DNA of 64,000 bases from Silene latifolia. Taxonomy: Eukaryota > Streptophyta > Magnoliopsida > Caryophyllales > Caryophyllaceae. Positions 20,085 through 30,972 of this stretch are shown here, piece by piece. The first letter of the stretch is position 1, and each line of letters begins with the position of its first letter. The notes under the pieces were generated by a model. That model had not been told where the DNA came from, did not search any database, and was given only the letters and a program-made list of their open reading frames with translations. The stretch is taken from contig NC_133526.1 in assembly GCF_048544455.1 (NCBI RefSeq), positions 12,106,001 through 12,170,000 on the forward strand, written 5' to 3'. Both the position numbers and the translations under genes were made by a program.

Positions 20085-20694
20085 TGTTCCGGTATAATTT
20101 CCGAGCAGCGATATTAGTTACCACCCTTGACTTGTAGAATAATGTCTTGAGCTGAATCCTTCTTGCTCCTATCGTCCCACTCGGCCTCTCCTGCAACAAT
20201 GAACGAACTGAGGGCTTGGCTGTGTGCCAAGCGTACTCACTCCGACGCTCAAGTCAGTAAACTTAAAGGATTAAGCTGTGTTACTTGGCTAGATGCGTAT
20301 TGTAGAGAGATAAGGGAGATATTACCAGATGAATAGTGTATTTAGGTTATAATTGTGAGATCCTTTCCTCAATGAAGGTTGAGGAGTATTTATAGACTTT
20401 CACCTTTTGTCACGTAGTGGCCAAGTGGCCAAGTGGCTAGCAGGTGGAAAGACTGATCTACCCCTCGGCCGAGGGACCTATGGCAGGCCGGCGGACAATG
20501 TTGACTCGCCGCCGAGGGGTCTTGGATATGAGTACGCGGATGTGTGTCCCGGCTGGCAGGTTGTCACGCCGAGACCCAGGTGGCAGGCCGATGGGATGCA
20601 TCGGCTAGGCTATCCAAGTCGTTGACTTGCTGTGGATATCTTTGACCTTGCTCAGTGTGTTGACTTGGTCAGCGGTGCAGAATATGCCCCATCA
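20085..20694 (-). repeat. E2 5' LTR
   Basis: This is the partner of 13234-13843. A PBS (TGGCGCCGTCGTGGG) lies two bases inside it, reading on the minus strand from 20082. Confidence 0.95.
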
Positions 20695-22417
20695 ATTACA
20701 ATTTTGATCAAATCATATGTGTAAGAGATTTGCACAAATCACGATCCTAGGTGTCGAACCCCAAATATTATGCAAAACTAGGTTAAAACCCGTGCAAAGT
20801 TGCACGGGTATATATTATAAGTATTGTAAAAGAAATTGTCAATTAATTATGTAGTATTTCTTACCCTCCATCTTATATGTTTAACGGGATCAAGTTCTAT
20901 GAGAGTTTAGTTTTCTTTACTTTTTTTTATTTTCATCATATAACCCGTGAAACTATATGCCAGTATTTCTTAACTACACGATATCGATGACAAAGTTGTT
21001 GTGTTCGGGGTGATCATAACAATTGAGTAGTCAATATAGGTTGATATGGAGCCAACTTGATTGTTAATATCTTTCACCTTTTTTATCCAATACCTTTTAT
21101 TTATTCGCCAAAAACCCAATTTGTAAGATTAAAGTAAATTCTTCAACACTATGTATAAGGAGACAAAAAAAATGTATAAGCATCAAGTATAGGTGAAAGT
21201 AAAATACGTCATTTTCCATTTAGAATAAGCAAAATTACAATCTGTCAACTTAATTACATAATAGGAATTCAGCCACAGTCCTTTAGATATGCAGATAAGG
21301 TGTGCTAAATAGATTTTCTTCTTAACCAATAAGTATTTCCACTTCGTTATGGTTAAAGGAAATTAAGCAAGAAGTACTCTTATCGTATTTCAATGTCCCC
21401 GTTTTCTTGAAAGAGATCAAAAGTTTATCAAAGAATCTAAGCTAATACTTCTCCCAAGAACCTAAATTAAAAAAGGGAGAAAATCTCTCTTGAAATAAAA
21501 TATTACGATGTTAAACAAAAAACGGTTTCACCCTGTTGAATTACCCAAAATGAATTGTGAAGAACTGTAGCATCAATCCTAACTTCTCGTGCGAGAAGAG
21601 CTTTGGAGGGCCTATCTACCGTCGCACATAGACCGTCAACTGGTTATAGTTGCATATCTCCAAGAGTAGTCCAGACTCCTTAGTTAGTCGCCCCTAAGAA
21701 TAATTCAGTATATTTCAATATCAATGAAAGATTGTCTTGACTTTTTATTTCTTCGTCCATGAAAGATGATGCTTCGTTTATTCAATACTCCGTATATCTC
21801 AGCTACTTAACTAATCATATGCAACTCCCGTCTTCATAATGCGCATACCTCTGAGGAGATACTTACCCGAAATTCTTCTACATAGATAAGAAGACACTCA
21901 TACTGCACACAAGGACATAAAATAAGAGCATGGGATTGGTCTACGTCTCCACATGAAACCTACAGCATGTCGAGTCAATGGCCTATGCACTCTGATATTT
22001 GTAATTTATAATTACTAAGCAAATGGATATTTAATCAAACGATATGCATGAATTGGATATTGTTAATCAGGCCAAAATAAATCAAGCCTTAAATTACTGT
22101 GAAAACCATGCTTATGAATCAACGTAAGAATAAACTAAAACACATTAGATTTCACTTAAGAAACGGAAAAAAAAAAAGCTTAAGTTACCAAATTAAAGAT
22201 TAACTACCTCGTTAAATTTGCAAGTGTTAATTAGTTATGTAGAGATGAGAAATTAGGTTCTCTAAATTGACCAAAAATCATGGGAAAATTAGGGGATTAA
22301 ATCTATTACCGAGGACTCGAGGAGTAGTGGCAAGTAAGCGGACTTGTCTATTCTGAAACATTGCCAATAGCCATTTTTAACAATCACATCAGATTAGCAT
22401 TCATATGAAGTGTTTGA

Positions 22418-22756
22418 GTGTCCTACTCACGTTCAAGTGCCCAATGTCCGACACGGGTACGCAAGATAATAATCAAGAGTTCGAGCAACAAAGATATTAA
22501 CAATGGAAGATATATACGCGATGATAAAAGGAAATTTGGAGTCGATGATTTAATATGCAAACAAATACGGAGTGTGACAAAATGTAAGGTAGAGTTTTTA
22601 GCATTTGATACAAAATTCATTCGCCAAGACATAATACTTTTTTATTTGTTACTCTGTTTAATGTTATTTCAGAGGAAACTGAAAATGGAATTTGATCAAA
22701 AATCCAACGAACATATTGTATCATTTTTCATATTAATTGATTCAATAATATTGTAA
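22418..22756 (+). other. Open frame of 112 codons inside the Helitron, probably not a gene
   Basis: This is an AT-rich reading frame with no recognisable domain, signal or homologous partner in the window. Its composition matches the surrounding non-coding DNA. It is reported only as the longest frame in this 3-kb stretch. Confidence 0.2.
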
Positions 22757-23540
22757 TAATAAACCTAAAATTCGTGAGGAACTTGTCGCCTAATTCGCAC
22801 TGCCAAGTACCGGCAAACTTAGTTACCTAATGACAAACTTGGATAAACTTAGTACCTGGCGACTTGCTTCATCTTCACCAACCGCTTCCTCTGATTTTTT
22901 TGTAACCTAATGACAAAAAATATTGAAAACAACAATTAAGAACAATAATTACAAGGAAAATTCTACTCACAATAACTTTTTAGCAAATCGAAAGAATTGC
23001 CTAATTTTGACATAAGATATTGTCAATAAAGCGTAATTGTCATTTTCCCCTAATCTACACAACACCATCAATAAAAGAATTTCAAGGACAAATTACTTGT
23101 ACAAATAAACAATCTATAAAAACAATCGACATGCACAATCCTGAAAAGCACAATTATCAATCCATAGGTGAAGAAAAAGAAAGGTTTGAAACGACATAGA
23201 AAGTTAATTATTGAAAGAAATTATCCAGTGTGATGGATTTTGAGACATCTTGATAGGAATGACAATAATCGAAAAAGCACAATAAGCAATCATTGAAACG
23301 ACATGAGACATCTTGATAGGAAAGAATAATAATTTGCAAAGAAAAAGAGAAAAATTACCTGGGACTATGAGCATGGAGGTACATGAGAAGCTTAATTGAG
23401 AAATCGGGAAGCAGTCTTATAATCTTGTCTGTGAGAGAGCCAGAGGAGGGGAGCGGCATAGGTGACGGAGTAGGACATGCGATTTTAGGGTTTTAGAATG
23501 GCAGAAAAGACCGCTTCTCTGTTGTTTAGTATAGAGCATA

Positions 23541-23798
23541 CTTCCTCCATTCAACTCCACTCTACCACTTTCTTTTTTCACGTTTGCCAACGCATATTTT
23601 ACGCGCTAAATATCGTTGGCTATGTATTTTCAAAAATTATAAAAGTAAGATATTTTTAATGTACTCGTAAAGACGAATCAAACAAGATCCCACATGAATA
23701 TATTTTCACTTACGTATCGAAAGAAAATTGAAATTGAATACACTTTTATGAATAGTGTAAAAAAATGATATTGGTAGAGTGGAGTTGAATGGAGGAAG
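23541..23798. mobile_element. Stowaway-like (Tc1/mariner) MITE inside the Helitron
   Basis: The element is 258 bp with a perfect 27-bp terminal inverted repeat starting CTTCCTCCATTC, flanked by TA on each side (23539-23540, 23799-23800). The CTCCCTCC-type end and TA target duplication define Stowaway elements. It is nested in the Helitron, so it is younger than that element or was carried by it. Confidence 0.88.
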
Positions 23799-23938
23799 TA
23801 TATGATTGAAGTGGGCGGGAATTGGTTAAATGTGGTGATGCCACGTGTACAAATTAATGTATAGTGGTTTCTCTATTATACTTTTATATATAGATATATA
23901 GATATATAGATATATAGATATAGATATAGATAGATAGA

Positions 23939-24134
23939 TGGTCTACCCAAAAAAGCAATCAATAATTATTATGGTGTTCTTTGGAGATCAGTAACAATTA
24001 TCACACAAATTGACCAAAATATAGGTATATATTAGTAATAATTAAAATGCTTTAAAACAACAATCTCGATCAAGATAAATATTTAGAAATTAATTCTAGA
24101 TATTACCCGGCCAATGGCCGGACATGAAATCTAG
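23939..24134 (+). mobile_element. Helitron 3' end on the plus strand
   Basis: The hairpin CCGGCCAATGGCCGG (24107-24121) is followed by ACATGAAAT and CTAG (24131-24134), then T. This is another Helitron 3' terminus of a different family. Its 5' end is not identified and may lie beyond the minus-strand Helitron at 20778-23938, which could be nested in it. The start given here is only the neighbouring element's edge. Confidence 0.45.
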
Positions 24135-24447
24135 TTATAAATTTATAACAAAAATCCTAATGAAATAGTCTTGGGTTGTTTGGGGGTCACTCACATTATG
24201 CACAATACACTTAATTAAGTACTTGTTAAAAAATTTAATATGTTCTTTCTCGAGTCTAAAAATAAAAACAATACGATTATATCACGTTCTCTATGCACCC
24301 ACTAATTTTTCTGTCATATTTTTGACAATAGGATCATTCTCAACGATTACATATGGGAGCTCAACACAGCTTTAGATACAACTGGAGCTTTCTTGTTCTT
24401 CGATCGAGGGATAATGCCAATAGACGAACAGTGGAATTGACTAACAA

Positions 24448-24500
24448 CTAGTTTGAATGCCCGTGCGTTGCAACGGGGTAATTAGCTTATTTATAATGTA
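24448..24500 (-). mobile_element. Helitron 3' end on the minus strand
   Basis: On the minus strand the hairpin CCCCGTTGCAACGCACGGG (24459-24478) is followed by CATTCAAA and CTAG (24448-24451), then T. The 5' end to the right was not found. E3 and other insertions may interrupt it. Confidence 0.5.
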
Positions 24501-24599
24501 AAAAAAAAAACGTTATAAGCGTTTAATGTTTACATTATATGTCTAATGATTTGTTTACCTATTATTAAAATATCTCTTTCAAAAAAAAAAATAAAGATT

Positions 24600-25303
24600 A
24601 ATATATACGTGATTTAACTCTTATTTATAATCATATAATCACCCCCACCTTATACTAATCTTTCGATGTGGGACAATTCTACTATTTATTTATAAGTAAT
24701 ATATTCACAAAAATTGGATTTTTTTTCTGATGTGGGACATTTCTAATATTTATACGTAATATATATTTATCAAACCTGCATTATTTTTCAATGTGAGACA
24801 AATAACATACTCAGAATTACACCATCAAGTATTCTCCATTAATATTTATACGTTGTTTTTCTTCAAAAAAAATTTAACATAATTGAGATACGGAACTTTC
24901 TCGTGGTACCCCTTAATTTTGTTAGATTTTCCATGTCACCCCTACTTTTAAAAATCTGCCTATGGTACCCTTGAGGTTCCATTTTTTTGCCCATGGTACC
25001 CCCTAATGTAAAAGCTGTTAAATGGACGTTAAGTTTGATGACGTGGCAATAAAATAACAATTAAAAAATAATATCCCCTTTATTGTTTTATTGGTACGGA
25101 TCTCTCTCTTTTAAATGCAAATTTAATTAACTATATCATTATAATATTGGAAATTTCTCATGGTAACCTTGAACTTTGATAGATTACACATGCTACCATG
25201 GACGTTTGTTTTCTATTTTTTTTATCATAATTAAAATATGTGCAAATGATAAGAACCTATACTCTAATGATAGAATATTTTTTAACACAATTCTAATTAT
25301 ATT
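24600..25303. repeat. AT-rich tandem repeat family, left part
   Basis: The sequence shares with 33753-34117 and 35819-37400 phrases such as CTTATACTAATCTTTC, GATGTGGGACAATTCTA and TATACTCTAATGATAG. It includes a direct repeat of the TTTCTCGTGGTACC / TTTCTCATGGTAACC kind (24897 and 25154). No gene is visible. The last five bases (ATATT) are the left TSD of E3. Confidence 0.6.
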
Positions 25304-25911
25304 TGTTCCGGGTGTAATTCCAGAGCAAGTATCGTTACCACCCGTGGCTTGTAGAATAATGTCTTGAGTTGAACCCTTCTTGCCTTTATCGTTCCTCTCG
25401 GCCTCTCCTGCAACAATGAACGAACTGAGGGCTTGGCTTTGTGCCAAGCGTACTCACTCCGACGCTCAAGTCAGTAAACTTAAAGGATTAAGTTGTGTTA
25501 CTTGGCTAGATATGTATTGTAGAGAGATAAGGAAGATATTACCAGATGAATAGTGTACTTAGGTTAAGTTGTGGGATCCTTTCCTCAATGAAGGTTGAGG
25601 AGTATTTATAGGCTTTCACCTTTTGTCACGTAGTGGCCAAGTGGCCAAGTGGCTAGCAGGTGGAAAGACTGATCTACCCCTCGGCCGAGGGACCTATGGC
25701 AGGCCGGCGGGCCATGTTGACTCACCGCCGAGGGGTCTTGGATATGAGTACGCGGGTATGTGTCCCGGCTGGCAGGTTGTCACGCCGAGACCCAGGCTAG
25801 CAGGCCGATGGGCTGCATCGGCTAGGCTGTCTAAGTCGTTGACTTGCTGTGGATATCTTTGACCTTGTTCAATATGTTGACTTGGTCAGCGGTGCAGAAT
25901 ATGCCCCATCA
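25304..25911 (-). repeat. E3 3' LTR
   Basis: This 608-bp copy runs from TGTTCCGGG to GCCCCATCA. It is followed by the polypurine tract reading ATTTGCCCCCAGC on the plus strand. Confidence 0.95.
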
Positions 25912-26393
25912 ATTTGCCCCCAGCGTAGTCTATGCCGTGGTATGGGCTCCGATGTACGTTTGAGCGTATATTATGCGCAATTAATTTGTAACAAATGTTC
26001 TGCATCGGCTTCTTCTGAGGCGGCTTCTTCTACCTCGGCCTGGCCTACCTTAGGCCGTACCATATCCCCCCTCCACATGGATGCGTAAAGGGTATCCGAT
26101 GTGGAAAAGAAAGTGACGCTGGCCGAGACCAGGGTTGAGAGTGCCGGTTGTTTTTGATTGCCCCGTGGCGCTTCCTAGCTTGGTTGATCGAGTGGCCGGC
26201 GGAGAACAGATGCTTGGGAATTTGTTGAGGAAGGTGAATAGGCGGAGAGATATGAATGGGCGTGTTGAAGACGCTTGGTCACTGTTGCAACGATTGACAT
26301 CCCGTGGTTGCATGTCCGACACGTGTCTGCACGCTGATTGGATGACGCTTCATGGGCTGTTCGCTGATTGGTCCTTCTTTATGGGCTTTTCCC

Positions 26394-26401
26394 TATAAAT
26401 A
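26394..26401 (+). promoter_or_regulatory. TATA box of the E3 antisense gene
   Basis: TATAAATA followed by GGGCAGTTATTCCGTG is conserved with E1 and E2, about 190 bp before ATGTCT at 26589. Confidence 0.55.
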
Positions 26402-26588
26402 GGGCAGTTATTCCGTGATTTTGGCCACCAATTTCAGTTTCTCAAATTTTTCTCCAAAATCTTCATCTTTCTAAACTTTCAAGAGCTTCCTTTTCTTCCA
26501 ATCTTCAGAGTCTTTGATCCGGCGAGTGTTTTTCTTCGAGGTAAACAAACAAATTTTTCTTTTATCTTGCTAGTATTTTGTTGTGACC

Positions 26589-29156
26589 ATGTCTTACTGC
26601 GATCTTTGGACCTAGTAAACTGCGTCGGAGGGCCCTAGTCTCCTTCTCTCGAAATTGATCCTCAAATTCTGGAGGAATGGGAGGATGATGATTCTTATGG
26701 TGATTTTGGTGATGATTTCGGTGATGATGCGGAAAGTGCTCGTCCCAAAGAGAGGAGGCGATGCGTTATGGATCACGGTGACGTACGTAAGGCAAGCGTT
26801 GACCGAGCTTGGACCCATAAGTTGGCGATTGTTCGGTGAGAAGTTTTTTGAGGGCCACTTTTTCTTTGGCAGGGGATACAAGATTGTCATCCCTGAGGAG
26901 GGTCAGGCCGTCTGTTGCCCTCCACCGGGCCATACCGGTGTATATATGCGACACTTGGAGTACGGGCTCCGGTTTCCGCTGAACGAGTACGTCATGGCTA
27001 TCATCAAAGCTATGAACGTCGTTGTGGCCCAACTGCATCCGTTGGCCATGAGGACGATAGTCGGCTTTGTGTGGCTTTGTCTCTTCAAGGGGGAGGCCCC
27101 GATGGTGAATTTATTCCGCCGGCTGCATTATCTCCAGCCGTCAATCTCTGGCCGCGTCGGTTGGTACAGTGTGCACATGGAGAAGGGTTATGTCTCTGTT
27201 GACAAACTTACTTCTTGCAAAGACTGGAGAGATCGGTGGGTGTACGTTAAGGTGTCAGATGACTATCCGCTGCCCCGCTGCTTCCAGCACCAAGTTAACT
27301 TGCGGTGTGAGACTAAGGCGGAACATGACAGATGGGTCTCCCGGAAAAAACTCAAGATGGATGCCAGCAGGGTCTCTCTTAGGGAGGATGAGAGGCTGGC
27401 GATGAGGCTCTTTGAGGCGGACAAGAGTGGGGTGCCGAAAAGATGGATTCCCCCAACGCAGATCATTCTTCAGGATGAGCCGCTCTGCCATGTCGGCCTC
27501 ATACCGGCCTTAGCACAGGGTGAGTAGGGTCGGTATGAGGCCCATCACCGCTGTCAATGTTCCTGTTCTTCGGACTCCGATTTAATTCCTCTATTTAATT
27601 CTTGCTTTGTTTCCTTCGCAGACCACTTTGGACCGGATTTGTCTGAGGATATCCTCCGGAGAATGGGGCTGCACAAAGACAAAACCGTTGCTAACTTGCA
27701 TCCCAAGGCTCGACCCACGACCGCGGGACGTCGCCGAATGATCTTATGGACCAAAGGTGAAAAACGCTTGAATGTGGTGGAGGCCCAGGCGAAGGTTGTT
27801 AGTAATATGCCGCGCCATACGCGAAAAACAAATCCTTCGGCGATGATGGCGTCGACATCGGCTCCGCCTTCCACCCCCTGTTCGAAGGAGACGGTGGAAG
27901 TCGTTTACGTCTCCAATGGCGGTGATTCCGGTGAGGAGGAGGGGTCTCCCCTTGTCCGTAAAAGAAAGCGGACGCCTTTACCGCTGCTTTGCCTCACGAC
28001 GAGAAATGCGCCCTTCGGCCAAGAAGGCCAAGCACGGTATTGATCTATCCGATGGCTCGAGTTTAGCCGGTTCATCGGCGCTAGCGATGACAAAGGCTTT
28101 TCGGCATGCCTATGTATGTTGATACCGACGCCCCCGTTTTTTTTTTTTTTTTTTTTTAAAAAAATTTGTAGATCAACCGCGTCGGCGCCGCTCTTGTTGA
28201 GCGACAAAGAACGGAGGAGAACCCGCGCAGTCGGGTGATCATAACGTCGCTCGACTCTTCATCCCGGAAGGTTTCCCTTTCCGTCCGCGGGCGGTGATCA
28301 TAACGTCGCCACCGGCTCTTCATCTCGGCTTGTGGCGGAAGGCGCGAGGTTGATTAAGAGATCGGCGAGGTGGAACGAGCTGACCGGCGCTCGTATCATG
28401 GAGCAGGAGAAGACCGTGGCTCAATCCGCTTTTGAGCTTAATGCCACTAAGAAGGTGGCCACGAAGGCGAAGCCGGATCTTCTCAATGAGCGAGGCTTCG
28501 GGGAGGCCGAGAAGGCGCTCTTGGGCGAGAGAAAGCTCGGGGAGGAGGACGCTGAAAAGGAGGTCCTTGATGAGAGGGCCAAGGCCGAGACTTGCGCGGC
28601 GAAGTTGAATAGGCTGGGCGAAGTGTGGCCTCGTTCGAGGCCCGCCGACCTCTATCTCCAAAGCAGAGGAATGAATTCGAGGAACGGTTTCGGATCGAGG
28701 GGAAGGTGATTCGGAGCAAGGAGGCCATCATCAGGCAAAATGAGGACGACATTGAGATGCTCCAAACCAAAATGCTCCCGACATGTGCTCCGACCGGGAT
28801 CCGCGGCCGAAGCAAACGCCAGGGAAGTAATTGAGGAGCTTTTCCCTCTTGAAGGTTCCTTTCCGTGGAGCAAATTCGACGAGCTGTTTGACGACAAGCT
28901 CGAAGCTAAGGAGAAGGCCGTGGAGGATAGGGCCAAGGAGGCGGTGAGGGTGAAGTTAGAGCAGGAGGCGGCCGAGGAGGCAGCAGCCCTTGCTGAGAGG
29001 GCGAAGACGGCCAATGAGGAGGCCAAGAGAATGAGGGAAGGCGAGGCTGCCGAGGCAAAGGCCGAGGTGCCGGGGAAAGCCAAGCCGGGTTGCCCATCGA
29101 AGGAGACGCTGCTACCTGGCGATGGCGATGGCGGCAGACAGAGACATAGGAGATGA
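26589..29156 (+). pseudogene. E3 aORF, best preserved antisense gene
   Basis: The conserved start ATGTCT is at 26589. An acidic N-terminus (EEWEDDDSYGDFGDD..., near 26670-26730) lies in another frame. The transposase-like domain is open from 26655 to the intron (27520-27621), with PPPGHTGVYMRHLEYGLRFP, HPLAMRTIVGFVWLCLF, GYVSVDKLTSCKDW, MPxTQIILQDEPLCHVGL-like blocks. Exon 2 starts DHFGPDLSEDILRRMGL and encodes a Ser/Pro linker with a RKRKR basic cluster. After a poly(T) interruption at about 28135-28158, a Glu/Ala/Lys coiled coil follows to the stop at 29156. A few frameshifts remain, including early in exon 1 and near 28040 and 28700. The function of aORF proteins is unknown; the domains suggest nuclear nucleic-acid binding (inference). 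Confidence 0.75.
27520..27621 (+). other. Predicted intron in E3 aORF
   Basis: A GTGAGT donor and TTCGCAG acceptor bound 102 nt. Splicing restores Gln-Asp-His-Phe across the junction, and without splicing a TAG follows at once. Confidence 0.7.
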
Positions 29157-29600
29157 TGTATGTACCCTTCTGCCTTTCCGTCTTTGTATTTTGTACAACT
29201 TTGGCAGGTTGTCCTTTGGCTGACCCTTATGGGGACGGCCGTCGTTTGTATTTCTTGTAATTTGTTGAACACATTTAATACGAGCTCGTTTCTTCTGCCT
29301 CCGGCTTGGCCGAGGTCTTTACCTCATTCCCTTTTCCTTGTGCTAATAGTTGAGCATCTCAATCTGTACTTAACGTTTCACTTTGTCTCTGGCTCGGCCG
29401 AGGTCTTTTCTCATCCTTGTCTGAGTTTTTTTTTTTTTTTTGTGTTATTAATTGGGCGTCTCCTCTGTTTCCGCCTTGGCTCGGTCGAGACAGTCTTAGA
29501 GTGCGTTCCTCAACTGTGCAACGCTTCTAAGGCGTTTTGATCGCTTTGCATATCAGTATCAAGCTGCGCCGGTCGTGACCGTCGAGGTATTTATTTCCCG
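29157..29600. other. Non-coding region between E3 aORF and tandem array
   Basis: This T-rich region contains repeated phrases around CTTGGCCGAGGTCTTT and a poly(T) run near 29427. It corresponds to the aORF 3' untranslated region. No clear AATAAA was seen, only TTTAATACG variants near 29274. Confidence 0.5.
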
Positions 29601-29639
29601 AGGGTGATTGCCATTCTTGCCGGTGTGACGGTGTCGGCC

Positions 29640-30595
29640 GGCGAGTGCTCCTTATTCTTGATGCCGCTCTTGTCAGTGTGACAGTGTGAGCTGGCGTCTA
29701 TTTCTTGATGATGACGGCCGTGGCGTCTATCACTTGGAGTGACTGCGACGGCGCCTACCTCTTGGGGTGACTGCAGTGGCGTCTACTACTTGGGGTAACT
29801 GCGACGGCGCTAATTTCTTGATGGAGATTGCCGCTCTTGTCGGTATGACAGTGTGGCGGCGTACGCTTCTTGATAGCGTCTAACGTGGCGTCTACCACTT
29901 GGAGTATTTCTAGCTGCGGCATCTACCTCTTGGGGTGACTGCCGTAGCGTCTACTTCTTGGGGTGACTGCGACGGCGCCTATTTCTTGATGGAGACTGCC
30001 GCTCTTGTCGGTATGATGATGTGTGGCGGCGTACGCTTCTTGATAGCGTCTAACGTGGCGTCTACCACTTGGAGTGACTGCTGCGGCATCTACCTCTTGG
30101 GGTGACTGCCGTAGCGTCTACTTCTTGGGGTGACTGCGACGGCGCCTATTTCTTGGAGGAGACTGCCGCTCTTGTCGGTGTGACAGTGTGAGCCGGCGTC
30201 TATTTCTTGATAGCGTCTAACGTGGCGTCTACCACTTGGGTGACTGCGACGCGTCTACCTCTTGGGGTGGCTAGCCGTGGCGTCTACTACTTGGGGTGAC
30301 TGCGGCGACACGCCTATTTCTTGGAGGAGACTGCCGCTCTTGTCGGTGTGATGTGAGCGGCGTACGCTTCTTGATAGCGTCTAACGTGGCGTCTACCACT
30401 TGGAGTGACTGCGACGGTGTCTACCTCTTGGGGTGACTGCCGTGGCGTCTACTACTTGGGGTGACTAACGACGCGCCTATTTCTTGGAGGAGATCTGCCG
30501 CTCTTGTCGGTATGACGGTGTGAGCCGACGTCGCTTATTGATAGAGATCTGCCGCTCTTGTCGGTATGACGGTGAGAGCGTCGTCTCTGCTTCCT
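29640..30595. repeat. ~167-bp tandem array in E3 (about 5-6 copies)
   Basis: Units begin near 29697, 29860, 30030, 30198, 30362 and 30529, with periods of 163-170 bp. Sub-repeats match the E2 array (GTGGCGTCTACCACTTGG and relatives). It lies between the converging aORF and gag remnants. Confidence 0.9.
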
Positions 30596-30596
30596 A

Positions 30597-30972
30597 GTGA
30601 CTATGGGGAAAATGAACGTTTTGATGGAAGGCTTGGACGATTTTTCATTAGATAAAAACATGCGTCGGGGTGCCCACAGCTGTTTTGGACACCTCCGCCG
30701 TTACACAGAGTTTTCCCGAGATTACCAGTGTCCTAACAGTTTATCAAAGGCACACCCTCCCGGTCAGCCGCTAGCTACATCCATGAGGTCGCCCTCTCTT
30801 GTAAGGATAGACTTTTCCCTTTCTCGATTTCTTTGCTACTTTGAGGATTGCATGTTGCATCCTCTCGCAGGCTATCCGGGCGTTGACCACTTCGTCATTC
30901 TCGTCTTTGGAGACGAGCTTATGCGCTTCCCCCGGTCCGAGACATACATCGGTGTTAGGGCCCGGATGGACA
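30597..30972 (-). other. E3 pol-deletion junction
   Basis: The sequence after the integrase stop is joined, near 30770-30785, to the protease-RT linker (the GCATCCTCTCGCAGG...GACCACTTCGTC segment). This is the same arrangement as at 17540-17850 in E2. Confidence 0.75.

Larger units (their letters stand above)
13234..20694 (-). mobile_element. E2: non-autonomous Retand-like LTR retrotransposon
   Basis: This is a 7,461-bp element with 610-bp LTRs (13234-13843 and 20085-20694) and TSD ATTAC (13229-13233, 20695-20699). It contains degenerate gag-protease, no RT, RNase H or integrase, a ~167-bp tandem array, and an aORF that is truncated into the array. The pol deletion endpoints match those of E3, so both descend from one deleted ancestor. 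It would need an autonomous partner to move. Confidence 0.92.
20778..23938 (-). mobile_element. Non-autonomous Helitron (~3.16 kb)
   Basis: The minus-strand 3' end has the hairpin ACCCGTGC AAC TTTGCACGGGT (20788-20809), then CTAG (20778-20781) followed by T. The 5' end on the minus strand reads A/TCTATCTATC at about 23938, then the AAAGTATAATAGAGAAACC leader typical of plant Helitron starts. Insertion between A and T fits Helitron behaviour. No Rep/helicase is visible. A leader followed by ATGTCCTACTCC (about 23480, minus) and a splice donor CCCAG/GTAATT near 23360 suggest a captured first exon of an unidentified gene. The exact 5' base is uncertain because of the (TATC)n tract. Confidence 0.6.
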
